Below, piece after piece: positions 39,879 to 53,284 of a DNA stretch of 64,000 bases. Every line of letters begins with the position of its first letter. The stretch's first letter is position 1. The notes under the pieces are model-generated. The model made no database searches, was not told where the DNA came from, and worked only from the letters and a program-made list of their open reading frames with translations. Made by a program: the position numbers and the translations under genes. Source of the DNA: Crotophaga sulcirostris. Taxonomy: Eukaryota > Chordata > Aves > Cuculiformes > Crotophagidae. The stretch is from contig VYZB01000386.1 of assembly GCA_013397455.1 (NCBI GenBank), forward strand, positions 114,755 through 178,754, read 5' to 3'.

Positions 39879-42549
39879 TAGTTAACTGTGATTATTTTTG
39901 CAGTTCTTTGAAACACACATTTTTGTTGCTATACTTCTAAAAATAGAATCAAGCCGATAACTGTTTTGAAGTGCAAAGAATCTCTGCAGAAGGGAGTCCT
40001 TTTCAGGAGGTCACAGTTAAAAGAAAAAAGGAAAGATGTCCAAATGAAAGCATACTTTTAATCTTAATTGGAGTTGCAACTGCAATGTTTTATTGCAGAA
40101 GAGGTTAAAGAAGAGGGTTACCAGTGGAGGACCCAATTGAACAAGTTGTTCAGTTAACGAGGCACCAGACAAGGATGTGCCGCAGGAACCAGAAACAGAA
40201 TTTGCCACAGATGAAAAGGGTCCTGATGGCCTGAGATGACAAATAGTTTTCACTGCCAAGATCCTGCCAACTGCTCACCAGGATACTCGGGGAGCTCAGC
40301 AGTCCAATTACCAGGTGGGGAATGCCTTGAAACCACAAGTTTAAATCCTGACAGGGCTGATTTCTCTCTTCTTCCTTTTGAAGCAGATATATATCATTGC
40401 ACTTGCTGTGCTGCTATTTCTGAGAGAAGACCCAGCCTGCTGTGAACTGCCATTACAAATTCCATTATACTTCTGGAAAGATTAGTATTTTGGTCCAACG
40501 CTGTGGCCAGAATTTCTCTCTTCAGCATGGCTGGGCGTTTCCTTCCATTCTAAGAAGAGACATAGTTCAGTTTGTGACTTGAGTACCCCGAAGAGGGCTA
40601 ACCCTACTGTGTCTCTGGATGACTGTAACTGTTCATTTGGAAACCCACTGGGTGCTAAGCAGCCTTTTGGATGCAAGTATTTCTCACTTGTAAGTTGAAA
40701 ATTATTTATTGTTGATGAAACAATAGTGCTTAGGGTTTTGTTTTAAATTAAGCAACAAGGCATAAAGCCTTAGGATATTCTAACTTCTTGGACCACAGTG
40801 TGGTTGGTCTGGATGATGATGAGATTTTGATAAGATGTTTCGGACACACGGCATTATTTCTGAATCTAAAGATTTAGATTTAGTAAACATCTAGTGACAG
40901 TATCTATACTATTCTTTTAATATGGAAGTTATAAAAATGCCAATTCCCTAGAAGAAAAAAAGGGATCGAGTATCAGAAATACGTTGACAGCATACAGTTC
41001 TAAAATAGTAACCGAGATATTCTGACTTGAAAGACTTCAAGAAACAGCTCTCTGAAGGTTATCTGAGGTGAAGCTTTGTTGGTCGTTTTGACAGGCTAGT
41101 AATTTTTAGCATACAGAACAGACTCCTAAAAAAGTTCTACTTTGCAAAAGTGATCCTTGGATTCCAGTAATAAAAGTGATTAATTTTGCCACTTGATTTT
41201 AGCTCAAGTAAACTTGCGCTTTTTGAGAAAGAAAAATTTAAGCATCATAGGTCCAAAATGAATCTAGTAAAAGAAGTTACATTGCAAGTAGGTAGGATCC
41301 AGTCATCTTATGACAGAAACAACAATAAATCATAAATTTATGAAACATTCTATACAAAGCAACAGACCACCTGTTCTGTCTGCTTATATACAACACACCA
41401 GTAGCCACAGAATTTGGAATACTGGCACTATTCTCCAAAATTTATCCTCTCACCCATTTCTATCAGCTTTACAGCTTACCCAAAAATCTTTGTTTCTTGT
41501 AACTCAGTCAGTAGTGATAAACATTTATCCCACTGGATCTCCCATCACCATATGGCTCAATGACCCTCCCTCATTTATAGCAAAGCACTGCATGTTTAGT
41601 TTAGTGAATTTGCAACATCAATGTTGACAACAATGATGGATATTTAAAATTACAATGTAGTACTTAGCAGCACAGAAAGTTCTAATACATGCAAAGCTTA
41701 TTAGTGAAAACTAGAGCCTAAAAAAAAACTCCGTTTAGAATGCATGATACAAAATCACCATCCTACTTTGTGCATACAACAGAGTACTGAATATTATTTG
41801 AGACATTTGGAATCATAAATATAGTGCCTTTGGATAATGCATTAAATGTTTCAGGAAGCACAGACACAGGTTACTGTGATTATGTTACCAGAGGTTCAGA
41901 AAAAAATAAATGCAGGTTGTTTTGTACACTATGAGTGCTACCTAAGGCACATAAAGTCAAGTGAACTAGATCTTTCCTTCTCTTTTTTTTTTTTTTTTTT
42001 TTGCTATTTCATTGGTTACAGAATATGGAAGTCTTCACAAGCTCTACAGATGGTAACACTAGCACAAAAGTGGCTGAAAAACCCAGGCTCAGCCAAGACT
42101 GGACCAGTAACTCAGAAATGCAATGGGTACAAACTTTGGGTGTCACTTCACTCCCACAGGAAATCAGATGCGGTTTCTTACATGACAAAAGAGCAGAAGG
42201 AACAATGGGTGAACAGAGGCAAGGTCTGAAGGGAAAAGAATATTCTGCTAGGCAAAGCTGACTGACTGGTTCACTCACAGACCACGTCAGAGAGACATTT
42301 GAGGTTCTGAGGCAGGCACAGCTAATCTTCATCAGCACGAATTACGTAGCACTTCTACGCACCAGGCACAGTGTGCTAGAACTACCCACCATGGCTTTCC
42401 GTACTGTATGGCTCTCCAGTCCTTGTGCCTCCCAGGTGCCATCAGCACATACAAGATGAAAAAAGCCAGACTCTGCAGGCTGGTTATGGAACAACATGGC
42501 ACATGCCCACAGCTCGTGATTTGTGGGGTGTAATGATGATCAGCTAAGC
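39879..42549. other. Unassigned intronic sequence
   Basis: No exon was recognised. It contains a 20-T tract at 41983-42002. Confidence 0.55.
41983..42002. repeat. Poly-T tract (20 T)
   Basis: This is an uninterrupted run of T. No SINE-like sequence was seen on either side. Confidence 0.9.
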
Positions 42550-42682
42550 CAGAGCTGTCAAACGGGCTGACTCCGGCCCGCCACCGCGTTTTATCCAGCC
42601 CTGGGCACACGCGCAGCGGGTGTGATGCACGTAATGCTGCAGGAGCAGGAGACCGGTAGGAGCCAGGAGTTTGACACCCCTG
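42550..42682. mobile_element. hAT-like MITE, copy 1 (133 bp)
   Basis: The left end reads CAGAGCTGTCAAAC. The right end reads GTTTGACACCCCTG, so the ends are imperfect inverted repeats. The flanks GCTAAG-C and GCTAAGAC suggest an 8-bp target duplication with one base lost. The GC-rich interior contains GCAGCGGGTGTGATG and CTGCAGGAGCAG, shared with the copy at 50737. CAG-type termini plus an 8-bp duplication fit the hAT superfamily; no transposase is encoded. Confidence 0.8.
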
Positions 42683-42915
42683 GCTAAGACATTCCCAAGA
42701 CCTTCACTAGCTCCAGTAAAACAAATTCAGCTTCTCAGGATCTATATATCCTCCATATCTTTCTGGAGTCCAGAAGTAACATATGAATCAAAGTAATACT
42801 AAATCCTAAGTGAAATAATACAACATTCTTGAAAGCTATTTCACATAAAAGGTGGGAAAAAAAAAAGGGTTGTACCCATTTTCCTATTATTTTTCCTAGT
42901 TACACTAGAAACCAC

Positions 42916-43067
42916 TGTAGGATGGATGATCACCATCCCTGGAGGTGTTCAAAAAGCATGGAGACAAGAAACTTTGCGACATGGTTTAGCAGGCATGGTA
43001 GTGTTGGGCTCATGGTTGGACTCTATCATCTTAGAGGTCTTTTCCAACCTCAGTGATTCTATGATCT
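42916..43067 (+). mobile_element. CR1 3' tail fragment
   Basis: It begins 'atcaccatccctggaggtgt' and ends CAGTGATTCTATGATC. The GTGTTGGGCTCATGGTTGGA and TTAGAGGTCTTTTCCAACCT parts match the tail of the copy at 9590-10872, so the two are the same subfamily. Confidence 0.92.
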
Positions 43068-45892
43068 ATCTGCCAATGCAGCTAAGAGTGTCTACCAGTC
43101 AAAATATTTCTTCTGGGCTATGCATGGCCTCCACCTCTAAAATTGTCATGCATACACTCTTACTCTCCAAGCTGTGGATTCCAGCATGGAGTGCGATACT
43201 TTGATGTGACCCGACAATATAGAGTTTAATATCAGACAGAAAAAATAGATTAAATTTGAAATTTCAGCTATGCTAGTTCAGTCAACAGAAGTCATTCAAT
43301 AATCTGACGACAGATCTCCTGTGCACTAAAGCAGTTTAACCTCTGTAACAGAGAGATCAGATGTATTACAGAAGATAGAGACATCAATTTTCTTTCTCCA
43401 AGAAGAGAAACATCAACAAACTATTGTATTTTAATCTAGTCAAGCCTAAGTATGTTAAGTTCAGATGTTAAAATTGAAAGGTGAAGATAAAGCTAATGGG
43501 AAGTTCAGTAATTTTTAAAGAGTTTTCTGGTGAACCTCTTAACATTCTCTTAGAGGCTTACACTATGAAGGAAAAAAACGCATCACCTTGTTCTATTTCT
43601 ATAATATCTATCTATATTATATTGAAAAGGAGTAAGTTCAGACTGGTACATTTATAGATCACAAAAGGTTCTGCATTTCAAGCCAAAAATGTGTTACAGA
43701 AAATCCCAGATAGTACTTAATAGTTAATTAAAAGTCACAAGAAAATATTCATTCACATGAGTGATGGTAGCACTTCTCTTCCTTTATCTGTGAGCAAGGA
43801 AAAGAACCATACAGCAAACACCAACTCCTTTCCCTGGTGTAAGCACATGGTTGTAAGTAGAAGTTTTTCTCAGATAACAGTTACTCTAAATGTGGAATTA
43901 ACATCTGGTTTAAAACTCAATAACTCAGATAAGTACTGGCTAAGTTCACCATATGAGATATTAGGAGAGAAAAAGAGGTATGAAGAGCAGTTTATTTATC
44001 ATAATAATGCCTTCAGTATATCATTTTATGACCATTCCTTTTACCTTCCCTTTGACATGTGACGCGACCTTCCATTCCCCAGGGGAGCAGAAAAGGTTTC
44101 CAATGTTGGAACAAATTACCTGCAGAAGTTGCAGAAGCACCAGGCCCGTAGCTAATGGTAGCAATAACTCGCACTCATAGAGAATTTCTCCTTCAAGGAT
44201 TCCAACAAATTGTTGGGAAACAAAAGCCCACAATCAAGCCTCAGAATCCATATAGATTAGTAAAAACTGCCACTAGTTCACAAAATGAGAAGCTCTGTGT
44301 TCCCAAGTATGTAAGTATAGTATACTTATTTGCCCAACACTGCATTGCTGTAGCTGGTATGACTATACTCAACCTATGTTCACATTGCTTTTGGAGGTGA
44401 TTGTGAAGGTGCCACCACCAGTCTGATAAATATTCATGTTCACATTCAAAATCTGCAAATAACACGCAGCAATTTTTGGTACAAATTACAAATTGAAAAT
44501 AATAAATTGACAAATTTAGTAAAAAATGTGCTCAATAGCTCTGGAAATTAGGAAAGCTATTTCAAAGGTCTGCACGAAATATATTTCTTATTATTGTTTT
44601 GTAAACAAAACACTTGAACATTTATTTTCATATTGTAAATTAGTCAGATCAGGGAAAAAGCATTATGAGTGAGACATGCAATTTACTTAGGACAGTGATA
44701 AAACTACTTAAATGAATCAATAAATGTTCCTCCTTCAAAACTAGTTAACATACAAAGACCATTAATTTGAAAACCTATTTGCTACTTTATATGACTAGAA
44801 AAATGATGGGATACTTTAGATAAGTTAAAGATGTCTTCTTGAACATAGTAGGAGGTTAGTTTCAAGGCAACACAACGTGCTTCTCTTTTGACATCTGGAA
44901 CATAACTCAAGCTATCAATTTCCTGTGACGTACAGCGGCTTAAGCACTTCAGTTGAGCTCTAAGGCCTTAAAACATTTTCCTGAGAAGGAAGTAGTCTGA
45001 TGTTATTTAAAGAAATAAAAACATTGATTACAAGGGGAGGTACATTTTGATGAATAAACAAATTATTGTTTCACAAATAATTCTATTAGCAATTCAATCC
45101 AAAACTTGTCTATTTGTGGCAGCTTGTACCCCTTCCACTCCCAGTTCTCCTTTCTCAGCTGGCTTCTGAACACTCCCCCATCAATTCATTCACCCTTCCC
45201 CCACTATACTTAAGTCTTTCACTGCTATTCTAACATAGTCTGCAGAAAAGTGTTAAAAACTCCACTGAACATGTAACCATCAACGGTGGTTATCCATGAG
45301 ATAAACTGATGTTCTCCAACATCAAGGCTCTGAAGAAACCCCCGTCCACTTTCTGCTGCTTATGCAAATGATGAAAAGATGTTTACATCTGCTTGTGATA
45401 CAGTTGAGAACCATAATAAACTATGTTTGCTGGAGAAACAAACAATGCCAGTAAATAAACGCTAATAAGCAAAAGTACCATGCATCCTGAAAGCAAATTC
45501 CAGTTAGCAGAAACCAAGTGCTGTGCAAGAGAAAAATGGAGACAGCTCTATAAAGACTGACCTCACAGGATAGAATAAATTATTCTTACAGGCACCTAAA
45601 ATCACAGAACTAAGTTAAATTATATAAGCATCGATACCATAATTGCCAATACATTAGAACTGATCCCAGTTTCAGAGAAAGATTTTTTTTTTTAATCACA
45701 TAATTTCTCTGGCAACTAAAATAAGACAATCTTAATTTATACAAGATAAAGATCTGTTTCTAAATCATTAATAGTTCAAGACCAGGATGTGCCACAAATG
45801 CAGAGTCAGAATGACTTTCAAGACCTTGTGGAGAATCTGACTGCTGTCATGTTCAGAATCCCAGAAGATATTTTGAAGGAATGGCAGCACAG
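43068..45892. other. Unassigned AT-rich intronic sequence
   Basis: I saw no coding exon, RNA gene or interspersed repeat. Confidence 0.55.
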
Positions 45893-46409
45893 AATGACAG
45901 AATCATAGAATCGTCTGGTTGGAAAAGACCTTTGAGATCATCGAGTCCAACCGTACCTGTCCTCTGCTAAACCACGTCCCCCAGAAACTCATCTGCCCAT
46001 CTTTTAAAGACCTCCAGAGATGGGGACTCAACCATCTCCCTGTTCCACTGCCTGACCTGCCTTTCAGTGACAAATTTTTTCCTAATATCCAGGCTAAACC
46101 TGCCCTGGCACAACTTATGGCCATTTCCTCTTGTCCTATCACCTGTCACTTGCAAGAAGAGACCAACACTCGCTTTGTCACAACCTCATTTCAGGCACTT
46201 GTAGACAGTGATGAGGTCTCTCCTCAGCCTCCTCTTCTCCAAACTGAACAACCCCAGTTCCCTCAGCCACTCCTTGTAAGACTTGTTCTCCAGCTCCTTC
46301 ACCAGCCTCGTCGCCCTTCTCTGGACGTGCTCCAGCACCTCAACGTCCTTCTTGTAGTGAGAGGCCCAAACTGAACACAGTACTTGAGGTGTGGTCTCAC
46401 CAGTGCTGG
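45893..46409 (-). mobile_element. CR1 LINE fragment, left arm of a head-to-head pair
   Basis: The left end is the CR1 3' terminus (ACAGAATCATAGAATCG, then TTGGAAAAGACCTTTGAGAT). On the minus strand it translates to [40 protein letters not shown] and FSLDIRKKFVTERQVRQWN with frame changes. It stops at 46409, where a plus-strand CR1 begins. Confidence 0.95.
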
Positions 46410-46872
46410 ACAAGAAACTGTTACAGCGAGTCCAGAGGAGACCACGAAGATCATCAGAGGGCTGGAGCATCTCCCATAGAAAGGTCGGCTGAGAGAGTTG
46501 AGGTTGCTCAACCTACAGAGAAGGCTCTGGGGAGACCTTATAGCAGCCTCCCAGGACTTAAAGGGGGCTACAGGAAAGCTGGGGAGGGGCTCTTTATCAG
46601 GGCATGCAGTGACAGGATGAGGGGTAACAGTTTTAAGATGAAAGAGGGGAGATTTAGATTAGATATTAGGAAGAATTTTTTACTGTGAGGGTGGTGAGGC
46701 ACTGGGACAAGTTGCCTGGACAAGTTGTGGATGCCTCATCCCTGGAGGTGTTTAACACCAGGTTGGATGAGGCTTTGAGCAACCTGATCCAGTGGAAGGT
46801 GTCCCTGCTGTGGCAGGGGGGTTGGAACTGGATGATTTTTAAGGTATCTTCCAATCCAAACCGCTCTATGAA
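46409..46872 (+). mobile_element. CR1 LINE fragment, right arm of a head-to-head pair
   Basis: It begins at 'acaagaaactgttacagcga' and runs through GGGGAGACCTTATAGCAGCC, TTTAGATTAGATATTAGGAA and TCCCTGGAGGTGTTTAACAC to the end AAACCGCTCTATGAATC. Its wording differs from the left arm and matches the GGTGTCCCTGC subfamily, so this is a separate insertion and not an inverted part of the same copy. Confidence 0.95.
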
Positions 46873-49800
46873 TCTGCTGCTAATTCAATGCAAAATGTTC
46901 ATGGATCTGTAATTACTTAAATACTAGTTTCTTGCAAGGTATATAAAAAAATACAGTTAATTATGTCAACTTATAAATAAAAAATTCTAATATTAAGTTA
47001 AACATCTCTTGATCTAAATGCTATCAAGTTCAAGGAAAATAAAAAACCCACTGCAATTCAATGGAGATTTATTTGCAATAAGACTACTCCCCCCCTCCCC
47101 AGTTATATTCCCTCTAGCTTTCACAATGGCTTCACAGCTTGCTTTAAGTGAGTATTTTTGGAAAAGGATTACTGGGATTGAGCAGAAGTGAATTCCTGAC
47201 GTCTTGATACCAATACATTCATACATGCATACACACATATCGCATTTTCTTTGTGCATGGGCTTCTTTTCTTTAGAAGACTTAAATGTGATTTAACCAAC
47301 TGCTATTTATTTAAAAAGTTAGAAAAACAGACCTAAGCAGCAGCTTTTCCCAAGATTTTTCAACAAACATGATGCTGAAGAAAATTCTAGTCCTAAGTAT
47401 TATGAGTCTCTGAATACCAGTCAAGACTGGCATTTAGTCATTCACAGTGCAGGACCTTCAAATTTTCCTGAAGAATAATTTAAAGATTTTATTTCAAAAA
47501 AATATTGTTAAGGAAGACTGAATCTGAACACAACCGAATTATTTCGATATTATCATATTATATGTTCAGTTATTTGTTGTGGTCCGAGAACAATGTTAGA
47601 TTTTTAAACAGAGACCATGTGAAAAGGAATGGAATAAAAAGTAGAAAAAAAATGTAAGAGGAAAAGGCCATTTTCCACAGTGCCATCCTAGCCAGAATAT
47701 TGTCTGAATGATTTGTGGCATCTTCATTCTCGAGAAAGAACTATAATATCAAGAAGAATCCCCCAAAATATTCATCACTGAGGACATCCTCTGTACAGAG
47801 TTCTGTGTAAACCAGCCACAGAACAGCTGGCCCAAGTATTCATACACACAAGAAAGTTTTCTTGTCATGACCATTTATCTTGGAAAAGCAGACAACCATC
47901 TAGGACTGTACTTTCTTGGTCAGCAAACCCAAAAAGACCATCGTAAGTTCTTTATCAAAGAGGTAGTTCAGACAGCATCCTTGCTACCTGTTACTGTAAG
48001 AAGTGGTTGTAAACATTGCCTGATCGACTGCAGTTTATTTTTTTTTTGCAAAATTACTTTGATTTTTTTTTTAAATCCAGAATGCTGATCTTCTAAAGAA
48101 TACTTGAAAGAATAGCATATGTCTACTGTGTCTTGAATAAGTTTTGATGTTATGAGGTCAGTATCTTTTCATCATGGGCAGGGTACAGATGGATACAGTG
48201 AGGAACTAAATGTCAAAGTCACATCCAAGAGTAAGGAAAGAAGGTGAGCTAGGACAGCATTTAAATATTTTAAAAACTATATATATTGCTACACTACAAA
48301 GTGTTTGTCATTTATCAGAAATCATATGCATACATCTATTGGCATGAATTACTGCCAGAGGCAGTAGTTTTTCTATTACTCTCATCAGCTCTCAAACAAA
48401 TTCTACTGATAATTAAATCCTACGTAAAAGAAAAATGACCCTGTTCTACTGTGTTATACAAAGAACACAAATAACGTTTCAGGTAACAACCACCACAGAC
48501 TTACTCAATTTTGGGTGCCTTTACTAAAATAATAAAGTCCAATAAACAGTCTTTTTAGGAAGCCCCCATGCATTCGTATTCCAACTATAAAATTTCAGTT
48601 TTTCCAGAACTCTCCATGCTAGGTACGTGTTCCAAATTCTCTCTCCAAGTAACTATCATTCAAAATTCTCCTCTGGTTCAAAAAGGGAAGGCAAGGAAAC
48701 TACATCAAAACCCATCCACAGATATCCTTTATTGTTTAGGAAGAACATAATTTTACAAGGGAAAAGGGAAAATATTTGCAAAATGACAATCACCATAGTA
48801 CTTTTTAACCCAAGAAAGCAACTCCTAATGAAAATCATCAACAAAACTTTGATGGAATGATTTTCAATCGGGAAATTTTACTATCAAAAAATCAAAGCAT
48901 TTGGCAAAATTGTTTCCATTTGGTTTAAGATTTCTTTTTAGAGAAATATGTTCTGATTATATCTAATGGTTACGTTCTAACATTTTTGGAACAGAACGCT
49001 TTAGTTGTCTTTCCAAAATATTTTCTATCTAGAAAATGGAAATCAAACAGAAATATTTCAATACTGTCAGATCCAAAGTCTGACAATCCAAAATCATGTT
49101 CTTATATCTCTAGATTATCTCCAAAAGTTCATGCATTTCTATGTTTTATTACAATTCAGAGTGTAATCATCTCAGTCCTTTTCACGGTTTTGATCCTAAT
49201 CAGCAGATTGTGCGCCATCCAGAGCTCTTAAAATACCAACTTCTCTACTCAAGCACACGATTCTGATAGAATAAGGTAATATACATAAAAGATCCTAAAA
49301 TAACATAATGGCAAAATATCTGCATGGTATGCAGTCACTGAAATAATGGCCAAAATTAAACTCCCCAAAGCAAGAGATATTAATAAGGCCAACCACAAAT
49401 CTGTGTGAATGCTCTATAAAACTGATCTGCTAACTTGCAATCCTCACTTGTCCATGGTTTTGGGTCATGCGGCTGTTAGGTGAAAATAAATGTTTGCAGC
49501 AGGGTAGCATGGAAACCACCCTGTGCCCTGGGCTCAGGAACACCACAGCTGCTTGCAGCCCTGATGTTTCTTATACTTTTCAAATAGATTACAGAGATAG
49601 CCATGTGCTCATGTGGGAAATTGACTTAAAAACTCCTAAAGCTTATTATCACTCACAACACAGCCAGTAATTATATAGAGAGAAGGAAAAATAAGTTATC
49701 GGCTATCTTTGGACAGACAAAGAAAAAAAGGATATCGTAAAGCTGCAGTTCAGTCACCTTACTCCTACAAAGAAGTGACAATTTTGTTTTTTTTCCAGCA

Positions 49801-50728
49801 TTTCTTATCTCAGCTACAAACTTCCACTTTGGACAGAACACAGCACTTTCTATAACTTGACACATCTGTTATGTCATTACTGGTTTTGACTTTTTTTTAA
49901 AAAAAAAAAATCAGCATTTAGCCTTTTTTTTCCTCCCTAACACATGCCAACACACAGAAACTTACCTAGAGTCGACAATCTACTGGCAGATCTTGCCAAT
50001 CACAAACTTCATTAGGAGAACCAGCAAGAAAAAGGCTTATTCAGCTTGGATAAGTATTGAATGTAAAATTTTAATGTGGTTGTTAAATTACCTGAGTGAG
50101 AAGAGTGCAAAAAGAACCAGTGACCAGATTTTAAACAACAGGGACTAAAAGCAAAGTAAGATTTTTTGACTGAAGTGATGAAATAAGGTATGTTGGGAGG
50201 AAGAGGAAGAATCCCATTTTTGAAAAAGCATATTTTTTTTTAGTTTTATTTGGAGTGAATTATGTTGTCAAAAGAGTTGTTAGCAGAATCTTAAAGCCTC
50301 TTTATGCATCTTTGAAGAGTACATCGTTATGCAAGTACAGGTCAACTCAACCTAAACTTGTGCAAAAATCCAGCTGCTCTTGTGAATGCTCCGAATTTTC
50401 TGAATACTTCCACAGGTTGCTCCCTTCCCGGTTTGATGAGCCATTGAGCCAGGAGTCATGCAAAAGCAGACAGACTGAATTGCTGTGGCAGTAACTACCA
50501 CCTTACTCCTGGACATCCTCTTTGCTACTGCTCCAACAGCAGAAGGCATCTCCTGAGCAGTTCCCCTTCTTTGCGTGGGCTCACGTGGTATGGCCAGAAG
50601 CCTTTACTGAAATCCAATGGCATAAAACCCTCAGCCCACAGTCCATGAGCAGAAAGCCCTTGAAGCCTGCCAAGTTGACCTACTCAATGAACTCCTAGCA
50701 GCCCTCTTTCCCAAAGGAATGGACTATA
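46873..50728. other. Unassigned AT-rich intronic sequence
   Basis: I saw no coding exon, RNA gene or interspersed repeat. Several short A or T tracts are present. Confidence 0.55.
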
Positions 50729-50736
50729 GGCTAGAC

Positions 50737-50938
50737 CAGGGGTGTCAAACTCATGGTCTGTGGGTCAAATCCTGCCCTACACCTTGTTTTATCTGGCCCA
50801 GCACCTTGTTTGTACCTGGGGGCAGCGCTGAGCTCCTTGCCCCTGCGCTCCTGCCAGCGCCAGCCACGTGTGCAGCGGGTGTGATGCGCGTTACGCTGCA
50901 GGAGCAGAACAGTGGCAGCCCCGAGTTTGACACCCCTT
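50737..50938. mobile_element. hAT-like MITE, copy 2 (202 bp)
   Basis: The left end CAGGGGTGTCAAACTC is answered at the right end by GAGTTTGACACCCCTT, a 15-of-16 inverted match. The flanks are GGCTAGAC (50729-50736) and GGCTAGAT (50939-50946), an 8-bp target duplication with one mismatch. The interior shares GCAGCGGGTGTGATGC and GCTGCAGGAGCAG with the copy at 42550, plus about 70 bases absent from that copy. No coding capacity is present. Termini and duplication size fit hAT. Confidence 0.88.
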
Positions 50939-51288
50939 GGCTAGATTGACATGTGAAGTAACATGGGAAAAGTTAGTCTATTAAATGGACAACACAATTT
51001 TATCCAAGGACAATGATTTTTCCTCATATAACCACTCGTACAAGTTTCTACATGAGATACGCTGCAAGAGGACCAATAAAGGTCCTATATATAGAATTAA
51101 GTTGCAACATTCAAGAAAGCTTCCAGGTCCTATATGTAAGAATGGAATCAAGGAACAACTGCAATATAATGATCGTGCATTCATGCTCCACCAAAGTCCA
51201 TTTCATTCCAAGTGATACAAGGCATCAGAGGGCTGGATGCAGCATCTGTGCCCAGGTGCCAAGGAGGAAGAAAAAACACTGTATTCAT

Positions 51289-51318
51289 TCTCAAACAACT
51301 AACAACTCTCAAACAACT
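51289..51318. repeat. 18-bp tandem repeat, 1.7 copies
   Basis: The unit tctcaaacaactaacaac is followed by its first 12 bases. Confidence 0.75.
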
Positions 51319-52517
51319 CTGACACTACAGAAGGAAATAAAATGAACTTGTAAGGAAAACAAACACCTGGAAGGTAGATAAAAAACAAAGAAGGTAGAAA
51401 GCTGAGGTGGAATTTAATACAGAAATGAAATTATTTTTCTTGTTGCTTCTTAAAAGAAAATAAAAAGGGAATTCCATCTGGGAAATGAGAGAATGAACAC
51501 ATTTAGATTTTTTTTAATATCTTGTGTTAAATTTATGTTCAAAGACTACCCTACAGCAGTTTCACATCTTTCATCAGAGCATAGTATCTAAGAATCTTGT
51601 CATTAAGCACAGAGAAAAATTAAAATAACAAAGTACATGCCAATATGCTGCTATGTCCCAGTTCTTCTCCTCAGCCTAAAAAGCCGATCAGCACATCCAC
51701 TACTTGAGCAAAACTTTGATTTGCATGGCAGTTAGCAAGGAGTCTCAAAATGTAACAGACTGACACTAGTGGAACAGCAGCAGAAGGAATGAGAAATGGT
51801 GCACTGCTAAACTGGACCCCTTGTCCAAATGTTCAAGGATGGCTCTTTGTTTATGTTTCTGTTTATGTTTAATCAGTAGTCACCATCAATCTTTACATAA
51901 CAGCAGCTGGCATCTGACATAGTTAATTTTTCCATTTTTCTATTTGGCAAAAGCAGACTAAATTTGGCATGCACAGCAATGGTCATCAGCTGAAATATTT
52001 TCTTAAACACAGATCAGCTTATTTTTTCACGCGTATCAGTAAAAGTTACCACCTCTACACATACAGAATATCTGGCCACCTGTGCCAAATTTAATGACAC
52101 TGAATATGAACAAGAGATCACTTTTTTTTTTTCAGACCCATCTAGACTTATGGGATTAAGATAAAGTAAAAACAAGTAAGCATTTGAATCTGGTGATTAT
52201 AATTGTTCTTTACTCTGAATTAATGCATGCAGAAACCTCAAACTGCAGAAAATTAAGTTCTAATGTTAAAACTTTACATTATGTTCAGGTATTAAGCTTA
52301 GTGCAAAAACACAGGCATCACAAACTTTTTTCAGAAAAACAGCTTTAATGCTAAAAGACTAAACACACCTTAAGAACATTCTCTGCCCTGTATAGTAGGA
52401 ATTTTACTTCCTAAACTTTCATTCAAAACAAAAAAGTCACATTTATCATAAGCACTTTGAGATTTTTTAAATGAAGATTTTCTACCTTTCAGAGAAAGAC
52501 TAAATCAAAATCTTTAA

Positions 52518-53284
52518 GAAGTTTAACAAAGGCAAGTGTAAGGTCCTGCACCTCGGAGGACATAAACAAAGAGCCCAACATAGGCCAGGATCTGTGTGGC
52601 TGGGGAGCAGCCTTGCCAAAAGAGACCTGGGAGGTCCTGGTGGACAAGAAGCTGAACACGAGTCAGCAGTACATCACTGCAGCAACACAGGCAAATCGGA
52701 TCCTGGGCTGCATCTACAGGGACGTTACTAACACAGACCAGATCATCCCACTCTACTCGGCGCTTCTCAGGCTGCACCTGGTGTACTGTGACAAGATCTG
52801 GTCTACACTATTCAAGAAAAGATGCAGATAGACTGCAGAGGTCCAAAGCAAGGCCACAAAGATGATCTAGAGATGGCTGGAGAACCCACCCTATGAGGAA
52901 AGACTGGAGTTAGCTCTCTTCTACCGGGAGAATAGGAGACAGGAAGGAACACATCACAGCTTTCCGATAGTTAAAGGGGAGCTACAAAGAGGATGGGGGC
53001 TCTCTCTTAACAAGAAGCCACATGGGAAGGACAAGGGGCAATGGTTATAAGTCACACTGGGAGAGGTTTCATCTGGACATTAGAAAGAATTTTTTACAGT
53101 GAGAACACACAATCACTGGAGTAACCTCCCCAGGGATGTGGTAGAGTCCCCATCGCTGTAGGTTTTCAAGACATGACTGGACAGGGTGCTAAATAATCTT
53201 GCCTAGTCTCCCTTTCCTACCAAAGGTTGGGCCAGATGATCTCTGGAGGTCCCTTTCAACCTGCGCTGTTCTATGGTTCTATAT
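52518..53284 (+). mobile_element. Diverged CR1 LINE fragment, about 770 bp
   Basis: The first frame (52613-52831) reads LVDKKLNTSQQYITAATQAN and ILGCIYRDVTNTDQIIPLYS, the CR1 ORF2 C-terminal region. Stops follow. Later parts keep the CR1 order: a weak LRELGL/SLEKRR equivalent, 'acattagaaagaattttt', then GGGATGTGGTAGAGTCCCCA and a 3' end of GATCTCTGGAGGTCCCTTTC. The terminal wording marks a different, older subfamily from the other copies. Confidence 0.88.

Noticed and set aside
41983..42002. Poly-T tract as the tail of a minus-strand SINE
   Set aside because: No SINE head or tRNA-like box sequence was seen next to it.
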